A DNA stretch of 43,653 nucleotides. Source: Myxococcales bacterium. GTDB lineage: Bacteria; Myxococcota_A; UBA9042; UBA3505. The position numbers and the translations under genes were made by a program. The stretch is taken from assembly GCA_002728755.1 (NCBI GenBank), contig PBVT01000042.1:1-43653 (forward strand). Reading direction: 5' to 3'. Under the pieces are notes generated by a model. The model made no database searches. It saw only the letters and a list, made by a program, of their open reading frames with translations, and was not told the DNA's origin. This document shows positions 26,935-36,600 of the stretch, one piece after another; position 1 is the first letter of the stretch, and every line of letters begins with the position of its first letter.

Positions 26935-27741
26935 TTGGGCAGCTATTTTGAAGGACAGATTGTATGGCTTACAGGCGGTGGATCGGGCCTGGGGCAGGAG
27001 ATGGCGTTGGAGTTTGCTCGACAGGGAGCCACCGTGGCGGTGACCGGGCGTCGAGAAGATCGGCTTAATGCGGTCGTCCAGCTTCTGGAAGAACAAGGTG
27101 CGAGGGGCTTGGCTGTTCCCTGTGATGTGACGGATGATGCCGCCGTAAAGGCCGCGGTTGAAACCGTGGTCGACGCCTTTGGCCGCATCGATGTGGTGGT
27201 CGCCAATGCCGGATTTGCGGTGAGTGGACGAGTCGCGGAGCTGAGCCATGAAGAGTGGCGGCGCCAATTCGATGTCAACGTGCTGGGACTTGTATCCACC
27301 ATTCGCCATTCGATGCCGGAGTTGGAAAAGACCTCGGGCAGGATTGGTCTGGTCGCGAGTGTCGCGTCGTTTTTGAGCCCGGCCGGGAGTGGTGCCTATT
27401 GTGCCTCCAAGCACGCGGTACGTTCGATTGGATCTTCGCTGTCTGCGGAGCTTGCCGGCTCGGGCGTAAGCTGTACGACCATACACCCGGGCTATGTGAA
27501 GAGTGAGATCGGTCGCGTGGATAACGCGGGGCAGTTCCAGTCGGAATCTCGGGACAAACGACCGGCGAACCTACTCTGGCCTACGGATAAAGCGGCCCGT
27601 GTGATGGTTCGCGCCATTCGAAAACGCAAACGGGAATATGTGTTCACCTGGCATGGCCTGTTCGGTGTGTGGATGTCTCGTCATTTTCCACGGCTCACGT
27701 TCTGGATTCTCAGCAGGAACCAGAGGCTCTCTGCCCGTTAA
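26935..27741 (+). CDS. Short-chain dehydrogenase/reductase (classical SDR)
   Basis: A 268-residue NAD(P)-dependent oxidoreductase. It has the cofactor motif TGGGSGLGQ, NAG in VVVANAGFAV, a catalytic Ser near LVASVASFL, and the YCASK active-site motif (YxxxK), followed by IHPGYVKSEI. A basic C-terminal segment (RKRKREYVFTW) precedes a short hydrophobic stretch, suggesting membrane association as in lipid-active SDRs. It starts with TTG preceded by AGGAAAG, nine bases after the preceding gene. Its stop shares TTAA with the stop of the convergent SDR gene. The substrate is unknown. Confidence 0.9.
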   Translation: MGSYFEGQIVWLTGGGSGLGQEMALEFARQGATVAVTGRREDRLNAVVQLLEEQGARGLAVPCDVTDDAAVKAAVETVVDAFGRIDVVVANAGFAVSGRVAELSHEEWRRQFDVNVLGLVSTIRHSMPELEKTSGRIGLVASVASFLSPAGSGAYCASKHAVRSIGSSLSAELAGSGVSCTTIHPGYVKSEIGRVDNAGQFQSESRDKRPANLLWPTDKAARVMVRAIRKRKREYVFTWHGLFGVWMSRHFPRLTFWILSRNQRLSAR

Positions 27742-28700
27742 TCGCTTCGTTCGGCGCAATAGTTCCAGAGACGTGCACGCGCTGTATTCGAGATGCGAGT
27801 CCGTGGGAATACGTGGGTGCGCCGCACGGCTCGATCGAAAAATAATTGGCCATTGAAAGCAGGGGCTGCGGAACTGATAGCTAACCAGGCGATGGTATCG
27901 GCTCCTTCTTCGGGTGTACGAAGGATCGACTGCAGAGCGTTGTAGAATCCGGGCAGAGACTTGCGCACACCCGGTGTCGCTGCCCATCCCGGGTGCATGC
28001 AATTCACGGTTACAGAGGTTTCTGTGGCGCGAATCTTCTCTGCCCAGAGCTCTGTCAGTATGACCTGGGCCCGCTTGGTCTGGGCATAGGCTCGAACACC
28101 ATCAAAGGAGCCGTCTCGAAACTCCGGATCATCCACCTGGTATCGCTGGGTATACATGCCTCCGCTGGTGACATTGATGACGCGACCGGAGCCGGACGCT
28201 GCCAACAGTGGCATGAGGTGTTCGGTCAGGATGAAACCAGACAGCACATTCGTGGCGAAGGTTGTCTCGATACCGTCTGCGGTCTCACTTCGTTTGGGTA
28301 GCAGAACTCCCGCATTATTCACCAGAACATCCAGGGCTTTGTAGGTGGACTGGATCCGGCTGATAAATTGCCTCAACGAGGTTCGGTCCGCCAGGTCCAC
28401 CAGCTCCAGATGGAAGGTCGCCTTGGGGAATTCTTCTCTGAGCTCCGCTGCCGCCCGTTCCCCACTTTCGGGGTTTCGGCACGCCAATACCACGGTTGCG
28501 TTCCGCCGTCCCAGCTCCTGGCAGGTCGCGCGGCCCAGCCCGGAGTTCGCCCCGGTGACGATAACGACACGATCGGTCATATCAACGTCCATATCCGAGT
28601 CGGAGAACAGCTTTCTCCGTATTTTGATACCCGGGGAGCAGTAGGAGGCCACCACGGTCAGCTCGGCCAGACTGTCTGCCAGTTGGTAAAGGTAACGCAT
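27738..28700 (-). CDS. DHRS12-like short-chain dehydrogenase/reductase
   Basis: A 320-residue SDR. About 40 N-terminal residues precede the cofactor site VIVTGANSGLGRA. NNAG is in DVLVNNAGVLLP, and the active site is YAQTKRA (YxxxK). It also shows VTSGGMYTQ and CMHPGWAATPGVRKSLPGF. The last segments and the N-terminal extension resemble the animal DHRS12 group, whose substrates are poorly known. The ATG at 28700 begins 25 bases after the stop of the RND gene, making it the third gene of the Rieske-RND-SDR operon. A frame extension upstream into the RND gene is considered non-coding. Confidence 0.85.
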   Translation of the reverse strand: MRYLYQLADSLAELTVVASYCSPGIKIRRKLFSDSDMDVDMTDRVVIVTGANSGLGRATCQELGRRNATVVLACRNPESGERAAAELREEFPKATFHLELVDLADRTSLRQFISRIQSTYKALDVLVNNAGVLLPKRSETADGIETTFATNVLSGFILTEHLMPLLAASGSGRVINVTSGGMYTQRYQVDDPEFRDGSFDGVRAYAQTKRAQVILTELWAEKIRATETSVTVNCMHPGWAATPGVRKSLPGFYNALQSILRTPEEGADTIAWLAISSAAPAFNGQLFFDRAVRRTHVFPRTRISNTARARLWNYCAERSD

Positions 28701-28725
28701 TATGGGGCTACCGCAGGGTTGGGGT

Positions 28726-31266
28726 TCAAGACGCGTTCGTCTTTTTGGTGGAACCACGTTCGAACCAGCGCAGATGGGCCATAGCGGGCATGACTGTCAG
28801 GTCGAGTAGGACCGCGAGGGATAGGGTGACACAGAACATGATCCCCATGGAGACAAGGGTCATATAATCACCCATCAGGAGTACACTGAATCCACCAACC
28901 AGGATGATAGACGTTCGCAACATACCGTAGCCTGATTCCATCATGGTTCGTTCCACAGCGGGTCCGATTTCCAGGCCCCGATCCCGTTCGATATGGTAGC
29001 GGGCCAGGAAATGGATGGTGTCGTCTACCGCGATACATACGCATACGGTGAGCATGGTGAGGCCGTCGGCGTCGATGGCGCCCGCCCAGAGATAGGTGAA
29101 CCAGACGGCAAAGGCGACGGGAAGAACATTGGGGATGACGCTCAATAAACCCACTCGCAGGGACCCGAATAGAAGGGCCATAAGAAGGGCGATAATCAGG
29201 AGGGCGGTAGACAGACCACGAATGGAGCTATCAAGTATTTCAGGCCCCGTTACAGCACAGAGAAGCCCGAAGCCGTTGGGTTGAACGGATACATTTTCGG
29301 GGAAGAGTGGTTTCGCCATACGGCTGATCTGATCTGCCACAATAACGAGTCGTTCTGCCGACATATTGGGAACTCGAACCACCATCCGTCCGAACTGTCG
29401 CTGTTCGTCCACAAACGCATCCATTCCATCGAAGTTGGCGAGAAACATCTTGTCGAGCTGCGCACTGATATTTCGACCCGGCTCGCTATCGGTGCACCGT
29501 CCATCCGGTTCACTCTTATAACAACGTGTCTCGGGAGGAAGCGGTGGGGCGCCTCGGTCTTGTAGCCCTTTCAAATAGTCTGGAGCCTCGAATAGTCCAT
29601 AGGCCAACTCGACGAGATCGACGATGGAGAGGCTACCCTCGATATACTTGCTCTTCTCCATCTCCACCTGGAGTTGGTACATCCCGTGGAGGACCTGGGT
29701 GTCATATAGCCCGCCTTCTTTGCCGGTCTTCACGAGGATTTCAAAGTCACCGCTACTACCAAACGCCTCCTGGATCTGTTCCAGATCGTGACGGATGGGG
29801 TGGTCTTTATGCAGCTTATTGGTCAATACATTTTCGACCGTAATAAACGGAATCACGCATATGGATGCGATGGTGAGGAGCACACCAAGAGCGGCCGTTT
29901 TGCGGGTATGTCTGGCGACGAGCCGGTACATGAAGCGTAAGCTGACCGAAAGACGTTCCGTTCGATTCTGTTCTCGCTCGTGGGCGACACTGCGGGTGAA
30001 CGAGAGCAGCACAGGAGTGAGCATAAACGTTAAGAGAAAGGCACAGATCACGCCCACAAAGGCATAGAGTGCCAATTCACGGGTATAGGGCATGGGCTGA
30101 AAGAACATACTGGCAAAGCCAATCAGGGTCGTCAGACTGGTCAACATACAGGCGGTACCCACGTTCATAAACGCGGCCCGAATGGCCTCCGAACGCTCGG
30201 CGCCCCGTCCCATTTCATGCCGGAATTGGGTGACTAGATGAACGACGTTCGAGGTCCCTACCACCAGAATAATGATCGGCGCGGCGCTTGTTATGATGCT
30301 TATATGACCAATCACGAGACCACCGAGGCCGATGGACCATATCACCGCAGGGAAGATGCATAAGATGGGCAGGAAGCTGTCCACCAGCCGACGGAAGAGG
30401 TAAAGGAGTAGCAGGAAGAGAACGACCATACAGAAGGGAAAGAGTTCCTTGATGTTGCGTTCGGTTTCCTGGAGCAGACTGGTGATGAGTACGGGGAATC
30501 CGGACATATGAATGTCCTGTTTCGGGTAGCCTGCGTCGATTGCCAGTTTTCGGAAATCCGATGAGATCTCCTGCTTGATGGCATCAAAGAGGCTGAGCTG
30601 ACCGGACTCGGTTCGAAGCTTGGTCGTCCCCTGATGCATATTGGCTGCTCTGCGTTTCAGCTCCTCAAGGAGCTTTCCCTTCAGAGAATTCGGATGCGTC
30701 GCCTGCAATCGAACCGTGATCAGAGCGGATGTGCCATCTGCACTGACCGTAATTCGGCGGAATAGAGGATCGGCCGTGACGAGCTCCTTCAGCTTCGGTG
30801 GAGCTATGTCCGCCTGATTATAGGAGGTTGTGATAATCTCCTCAGGGTCTAAGGGATTGCTACGGACCGTACCCCCATTCAGGAAGGATGTGGCCCGCTC
30901 TACAAATGGGTGGTTTCCCAACAGATCCGTGAGATGCCGAAGTTTATCCAGACCTTGTTTTGTGAAGTGTTCGTCGCTTCGCACGGCCAGAACAATCAAC
31001 TCGTCCCCGCCGAACTCATCCCTGGCTTCTGTATACCCTCGGTAGAGATCCGTTTCTTTGGAGAGCATGTCCGTAAGACTGGTCATCAGCGGTAGCCGAT
31101 AGACCACATATCCCATGGCCGCGGTCATGATGATTGTAAGGCAGAGAACCAACACCCGATGTCGTAGGATCAAATCGACCCAACGCGACAACAGCGCTTT
31201 CCTGACACGGGTAGTAACCGCGGCCGAGGATGACTTTGAATCACTTTGTTTAACAGGATCGTCCAC
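28726..31266 (-). CDS. RND/MMPL-family exporter with sterol-sensing-like membrane domains
   Basis: About 846 residues with two similar halves, each a membrane helix, a large periplasmic loop, then five helices: the RND topology. The first half begins VLVLCLTIIMTAAMGYVVY and later has IIILVVGTSNVVHLVTQFRHE; the second has the matching TVCVCIAVDDTIHFLARYH. This is the COG1033 'predicted exporter' branch, which includes HpnN-type hopanoid and other lipid transporters, rather than the drug-efflux AcrB branch. The start is uncertain: I chose GTG at 31266 (AGG six bases upstream) because frames further upstream run into the Rieske gene. It is the middle gene of the operon. Confidence 0.85.
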   Translation of the reverse strand: MDDPVKQSDSKSSSAAVTTRVRKALLSRWVDLILRHRVLVLCLTIIMTAAMGYVVYRLPLMTSLTDMLSKETDLYRGYTEARDEFGGDELIVLAVRSDEHFTKQGLDKLRHLTDLLGNHPFVERATSFLNGGTVRSNPLDPEEIITTSYNQADIAPPKLKELVTADPLFRRITVSADGTSALITVRLQATHPNSLKGKLLEELKRRAANMHQGTTKLRTESGQLSLFDAIKQEISSDFRKLAIDAGYPKQDIHMSGFPVLITSLLQETERNIKELFPFCMVVLFLLLLYLFRRLVDSFLPILCIFPAVIWSIGLGGLVIGHISIITSAAPIIILVVGTSNVVHLVTQFRHEMGRGAERSEAIRAAFMNVGTACMLTSLTTLIGFASMFFQPMPYTRELALYAFVGVICAFLLTFMLTPVLLSFTRSVAHEREQNRTERLSVSLRFMYRLVARHTRKTAALGVLLTIASICVIPFITVENVLTNKLHKDHPIRHDLEQIQEAFGSSGDFEILVKTGKEGGLYDTQVLHGMYQLQVEMEKSKYIEGSLSIVDLVELAYGLFEAPDYLKGLQDRGAPPLPPETRCYKSEPDGRCTDSEPGRNISAQLDKMFLANFDGMDAFVDEQRQFGRMVVRVPNMSAERLVIVADQISRMAKPLFPENVSVQPNGFGLLCAVTGPEILDSSIRGLSTALLIIALLMALLFGSLRVGLLSVIPNVLPVAFAVWFTYLWAGAIDADGLTMLTVCVCIAVDDTIHFLARYHIERDRGLEIGPAVERTMMESGYGMLRTSIILVGGFSVLLMGDYMTLVSMGIMFCVTLSLAVLLDLTVMPAMAHLRWFERGSTKKTNAS

Positions 31267-31393
31267 GTAGACCTGGAAATGGCAGGGAAAGGTACAATAC
31301 GAACAGTGGTTCAGTTCGTTTCGACTGAATTCTTGATTCTCCACGAACGGGCGAAAAATACAACTCTGCCTAATTAATACGGTATGTCCCGGG

Positions 31394-32473
31394 TTATACC
31401 AGCATCTGGAAACGGCGTTCCGATGGTTCGCGGGAGACTTGCGTCTCACCCCGTTGGGCTTGTTTTAAGAGCTGCCATATCTGGAGGCCGAGCACATCCA
31501 CTTCCGTGGACGTGAACTGTTCGCCACCGAAGAGCTCAATGGTTTCCGATTGCAACTTCAAGATACGAATGTCCTGTTTGATAATTCGTTTGGCTACGAT
31601 TCGGAAAAATGGCCAGAGTAGCCACGCCGGTATCCGGCTTTTCAGGCTAAAGCAGGCGAATACACGCGTGGTGCGAGCGTCGAGCGGGGTCAGCAGATTG
31701 GTCCCCATCATATGGTAGGATTCGCCCAGTTGGTATTCTACCTGTGCCCAGGAGGGGAGGATGAAGCGATCCACGTGGATTACGTCTCCGGAACCGGGTG
31801 CCAGTATTCGACCCACGATGCCGGCGGGGCGCTTTTCCCCGATAAATTCGGCTTCGACCCGATCGGCCATACGCCGTACCACCACATCGATAGGGGTTTC
31901 TCCTCCTTGCTTACGAAAGAGTCCACCATGCAGGTAGGCCGTATGAGGAACGTCGAGAATATTCTCCGCCACGGCATGTAGCGTTGCTTCTACATCGTAG
32001 GTCGCGCGCCGTGTCATATAGTTCTTCGCGTCACAGCAGGCGATGGATTCTGGAGGAGCCGGATCCGCCACGGACGGGTTTCCGTATATCCAGATAAATC
32101 CGTCTTGCTCATAGGTGGCGAAACGGGTCGCGTTCTGGTTTCGCCGGTAGTCCTCGGAGCAGAGCCCTGGTACATGCACGCAGGCGCCCTGGCTGTCGAA
32201 GCGCCAGCCATGGTAGCCACATTGGAGTTGACCTTCCACCAGCTTCCCTTCGGATAGCGGGGCGTTTCGGTGAGGACAGCGGTCAAGAAGCGCGACGGGC
32301 CGGTTGTCAGCGCCACGGAATAGCACGATGGGTTGCCCAAATAGGCGTGTAGACAGAATCTTTGATTTCAACTCTGTGCCGATGCTGGCCACATACCAGG
32401 CATCGCGAACAAAGGCGACCGATAGAGGTTTCGGCCCCTGGGGTTCGTCTCGATTGGTTTCGATGACAGCCAT
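31394..32473 (-). CDS. Rieske-type non-heme iron oxygenase
   Basis: A 359-residue oxygenase. The N-terminal Rieske [2Fe-2S] ligands are Cys66, His68, Cys85 and His88 in RCPHRNAPLSEG and QCGYHGW. The catalytic domain has the iron-binding stretch NILDVPHTAYLH, where His177 and His182 are the likely ligands and Asp174 the bridging residue between subunits. It resembles the PaO/VanA/Neverland-like clade that acts on tetrapyrroles, aromatics or sterols. No separate ferredoxin or reductase gene is adjacent. It is the first gene of an operon with an RND exporter and an SDR, a context suggesting oxidation of a membrane lipid. The substrate is not proven. Confidence 0.9.
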   Translation of the reverse strand: MAVIETNRDEPQGPKPLSVAFVRDAWYVASIGTELKSKILSTRLFGQPIVLFRGADNRPVALLDRCPHRNAPLSEGKLVEGQLQCGYHGWRFDSQGACVHVPGLCSEDYRRNQNATRFATYEQDGFIWIYGNPSVADPAPPESIACCDAKNYMTRRATYDVEATLHAVAENILDVPHTAYLHGGLFRKQGGETPIDVVVRRMADRVEAEFIGEKRPAGIVGRILAPGSGDVIHVDRFILPSWAQVEYQLGESYHMMGTNLLTPLDARTTRVFACFSLKSRIPAWLLWPFFRIVAKRIIKQDIRILKLQSETIELFGGEQFTSTEVDVLGLQIWQLLKQAQRGETQVSREPSERRFQMLV

Positions 32474-32660
32474 GGGTTGAGCATACCAGGCGAGACGGGG
32501 AAGACCAACGCTTGCGTACTATGAGCCGAGTTCGTGGGTAGAAAAGATTTGCTGAAATCTACTCTCGGGCATAGATCACTGGGGATGGAGGTTGCATTTC
32601 TCGTCTCGATCGGGCACCTCTTCCCCCAGTGGTATCCTATTTGTAGCTATGAGGACCGGA

Positions 32661-33665
32661 ATGAAGCATTGGAATTATGGCAGAACTTTTCTCGTTGGAT
32701 TGATCCTTCTCGCCTTGGCCTGTGTCCCGAAGACAGGGGACAAACAAGCGCCTGAAACGGCAGATCCGGGTACCCAGACGCCCCAACCCAAGGCGCCACC
32801 CGTTCCTACACTTCCGCCCCAGGGCAACTCCTGTGAGAGCGCGTGTACAAACGCCATGAAGATTCTTCGGGTGGAAGCGCAGAAGAGCATGGCAAAGCTG
32901 GGGCCCGACGGTATCGATGCCATGCTGAAACGAGCCCACGGGCAATGCGTGAGCAACTGTGTAAAGCAGGACGCCGCCTATGTCGGTTGCCTCGGGAAAG
33001 CCGCCACACCCGATGATATTAAGGGCTGTACGTCGGCCGCGGCAGCCAAGGCGACGCCGCCCAAAGCGACTCCGACCCCGCCACAGCCCCAGGGTCAGAA
33101 CCCACCCGATCCCCGCTGTAATGGTGCTTGCCAACACGCGGTCGCGTTACTTCAGCCCGAGATGGCCAAAGCAGCGGCAGGTCAGGATAAGCCAGATATG
33201 CTTCCGCGGATGATGGAGAAAGCACGTCAGATGTGTGTCTACCAATGTAGCCAGGCACCGGAAGTTGCCGAATGCTTGATCAACTCCAAGACGTTGGAGG
33301 ATGTGCGTACCTGTAAGCCGAACGACCGTGCGGCAGGCAATAAGACGGCACCCAAAGGGCCTTTGAAGGTCAAAACCCTGAAGACCACGCCGATCGTGAC
33401 TGCGAACCCGAAGGGGGCAGTACCTGTCGTGTCAGGCGATGCAAAGCTTTGCCCTGACGCGTGCGCGAACGCCATGGGGATTCAGGTTGATCAATACCGG
33501 AAAAAGAATGGCCCCCAGGGTAAGAACCTGAACGAGACGCAGCTGGTCAATATGCTGAATGCGGCGACCAAGACCTGCATAGAGCAGTGCAATGCGAACC
33601 CATCGGCGGTTCATTGCAATCTGAAAGCGAAGTCCATTGGAGATCTTCGGAAGTGCGTCAAATAG
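32661..33665 (+). CDS. Lipoprotein with three copies of a six-cysteine helical repeat
   Basis: A 334-residue protein with lipobox LALAC after a short signal peptide. The ATG at 32661 has AGGA upstream; the frame is open earlier. After a Pro-rich linker come three domains of about 70 residues, each with the spacing C-x3-C-x(33-37)-C-x3-C-x(8-9)-C-x12-C. They begin CESAC, CNGAC and CPDAC, and are separated by Pro/Thr/Lys-rich linkers. The long Cys-free middle part of each is predicted helical and ends in a conserved 'A...C...C' turn, such as AHGQCVSNC. I do not recognise the domain. It is probably a disulfide-stabilised helical hairpin exposed at the surface. It converges on the next gene with a ten-base gap. 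Confidence 0.82.
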   Translation: MKHWNYGRTFLVGLILLALACVPKTGDKQAPETADPGTQTPQPKAPPVPTLPPQGNSCESACTNAMKILRVEAQKSMAKLGPDGIDAMLKRAHGQCVSNCVKQDAAYVGCLGKAATPDDIKGCTSAAAAKATPPKATPTPPQPQGQNPPDPRCNGACQHAVALLQPEMAKAAAGQDKPDMLPRMMEKARQMCVYQCSQAPEVAECLINSKTLEDVRTCKPNDRAAGNKTAPKGPLKVKTLKTTPIVTANPKGAVPVVSGDAKLCPDACANAMGIQVDQYRKKNGPQGKNLNETQLVNMLNAATKTCIEQCNANPSAVHCNLKAKSIGDLRKCVK

Positions 33666-33675
33666 TGACGCCTCT

Positions 33676-36600
33676 TTAGGGGCATTCTGTCTCAATACGT
33701 ATCTCGTCCAGGTAGACACCTTCACCAAGGTTGAAGATCTCGTCTACACTGTCGAATCGTACGGCTATCTGAATGGTGGCACCGGAATAGGCGTTCAGGT
33801 TGATGGAGATCGGGAACCATAACCGATAGGCCTCTGTCGGCAGATCCGATTTACTCCAGACTGTCTGCACAGATGGGCCAGAGCGTATGGAGATGTCGAA
33901 AAGATCCGCCAGACCAAATTCTTCGGCGTCGAAATAGATCCAGAGAGTGAGTGTCTTATCACCGCTGAAGGGAAGGGTGGTCGGGGGACTGATCGCGCTG
34001 CCCAGGGTGCGCTGTCCCACATCGAAGTTGTCTGCATCCGGTCGGCCGAAACGTAGGCTGAACGCGGGATCATGGAATCGTTTCAATGTCACATGCCAGT
34101 TGCTGCCCGTCCCGTCATTTTCCAAGCTCCAATCCTGTGACGAATTATCGTCGAAGTCCCAGAAGGCGTTGTCTCCATCAATACAGCATGCGGGCTCGGC
34201 GCTTGCTGTGTATTTACAGGTGTTGTCGATACAGACATCAATGGTGCACTCGTCCAAGTCGTCACAGTCACTATCATTTTGACAGCAGTCGTCGGAGACG
34301 ATCGGTTCATATGCACAGCTGCTATCGATACAACGATCCTGTGTACATGGATTACTGTCTGAACATTGGGCGTCGTTCGTGCAGCAGCCGTCGATGAGCT
34401 CGTATTCGCAGGATCCGTCGTCACAGACGTCTTCGGTGCAGGCGAAGGCATCATCGCAATCCTGGTTGGAGCTACAACAGCCATCGATAGGGATGTATAC
34501 GCAATCGCCCAGTAGGCAGATGTCGATGGAACAGCTGTTGTCGTCGTCACAATCGGCGCTGTTTTCGCAACCACAGTCCGGATCGGGCACTGGAAGACAG
34601 CTATTGTCCGTACAGGTCATGATCGTGCAGGGCTCGGTGGGCTCCCCGCATTGGTCGACGCTGGTACAACAGTCGGCAATGGGATTGGAGCTACAGGTTC
34701 CATCGGGATTGCAGATTTCCGACGTACAGGCGTTTCCATCATCGCAGTCGCTATTGGTCTGACACTCGCAATCTGGATCGGGGACTTCCTGGCAACTGTT
34801 GTTGGTGCAGGTCATGATGCTACACGGACCGGTGGGCTCATCGCATTGGTCGGCGCTTGTACAGCAGCCGTTGATCGAATTCGAGCTGCAAGAGCCATCG
34901 GGGTTGCAGGTATTGGTGGTACAGGGGTTCCCATCGTCGCAATCTTCATTGGACTGACAGCAGATATCCAGAGGTGTGTTGATACAGTCGCCCTCGATAC
35001 AGCGGTCATCGGTACAGGGGTTGCCATCGTTACACTCGCCGTTGGAAGTACAGCAGCCTATGGTCATTACGTTTTTGCACTGGTTGTTTGTGCAGGTGTC
35101 GACGGTGCAGGGGTTGATGTCTACACATTCCTCGTCGGTCGTACAGCAGCCGGGTTGGGGGGCGAGGGTACAAGACCCCTCGGTGCAGGTTCCCACCGTG
35201 CATGCATCGGGACCAGACGGACAGTCCGAATCGACCGTACAGCATCCGGGCAGCGTTGGGTTCGTACAGGTACCGTTGCTGCAGAGATCTTCTGTGCAGA
35301 CGATCCCATCATCACAGTCAGCGTTCTGGCTGCAACAATCCGGTATGGGGTTGGTCTGACAACTTCCACTCAGGCACTCGGTAGTAAAGCAGGCGCCTGG
35401 TGGTTCGGAGCAGTCGCTACTGGTCTCACAACAACCGGGTAGGAGCGTGTTGGTGCAATCTCCTGCCACACATCGATCATCGGTACAATCGTTGCCATCG
35501 TTGCATTCTCCGTTCGACGTGCAACATCCTATAGTCATTGTGTTTTTGCACTGATTGTTCGTGCAGGTGTCGACGGTGCAGGGGTTGATGTCTACACATT
35601 CCTCATCCGTGATGCAGCAGTCTTCAATGCTCTGGGTTCCACAGGTGTTGTTCTGGCATATAGCCTGGGTACATTCTTCGGTGGATGGTGGGCAGTCGCC
35701 GTCCGTCTCGCAGCAACCATCGATGGTTAGGAGATCACAGAGCCCATCCAGGCATACCGGGCTCTGGCAGGCCGAGCCGGTGGATGGGCAATCGTTCGCC
35801 GTAGAACAGCAGATGAGGCCGGCGATGGGTGGGTTGACGCAGACGTTCGCAACACACGCGTCGTCCGTGCAGGGTAGGCCGTCCTGGCATTCGCTATCCT
35901 GGGTGCAGCAGCCAGCGATACTCTGTGCTGTGCAGGTGTTCTGCGTGCAGGAATCCAGAGTACAGATGTTGTCGTCGTTACATTCCCCGTCTGTCAGGCA
36001 ACAGCCATCGATTGGTTGGTGCGTGCATATGGTATTCTGGCAGAGGTCGAGGGTGCAGATGTTTTGATCGTCACAGAAGGCATCGTCTACGCAGCATTCC
36101 ACATCGGGAATGAAGGTTTCGCAGCGGTTTTCAATGCATTGGTTGACGGTGCAGGGATCCGTATCGTCGCATTCGTTATCGTTCACACAGCAGCCCTCTT
36201 CGGGGATGTGTTCACATGTACCGTTGGAACAGACGTCGAGGGTGCAGGGGGTCGCGTCGTCGCATTCTGTATCCACAGTACATTCTGGTGGTTCGGGGCA
36301 ATCACCCAAAACCCGTAGGTCATCGATAAATACGCCAGACTCACTATTCTCTGTATTGTCCACCGAATCGAACAGGATGCGTGGTGCCACCCCAGTGCCC
36401 TGTTCAGGGGTCCAATTGCCGAAGTAGTTGACGGGCACAGCGATCTTCACCCATTTCCCAAAATCGTTGGGTAGTAGGGCTTCTTTACTCCAGGCAATCT
36501 GCACGAGCCCCTGGGGAGACTCGATGACAACCTGGAGAAGATCCCGTGCTGGGTCGGGCTCTACATCTGCCAGTAGCCAGAACTCCAGCAAAGCACCATT

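Noticed and set aside
31267..31449. Longer N-terminus of the RND exporter with a Cys-rich stretch
   Set aside because: It overlaps the 3' end of the Rieske gene and has no similarity to RND proteins; the GTG at 31266 is preferred, though not proven.
32546..32561. AGATTT-CAGC-AAATCT type hairpin near 32550 as a terminator
   Set aside because: AT-rich six-base stem in an intergenic region between divergent genes, where no transcript needs to end.
34651..35442. Long plus-strand open frames opposite the giant Cys-rich gene
   Set aside because: They mirror the repeated Cys/Asp codons of the real gene, give low-complexity products and lack ribosome sites.
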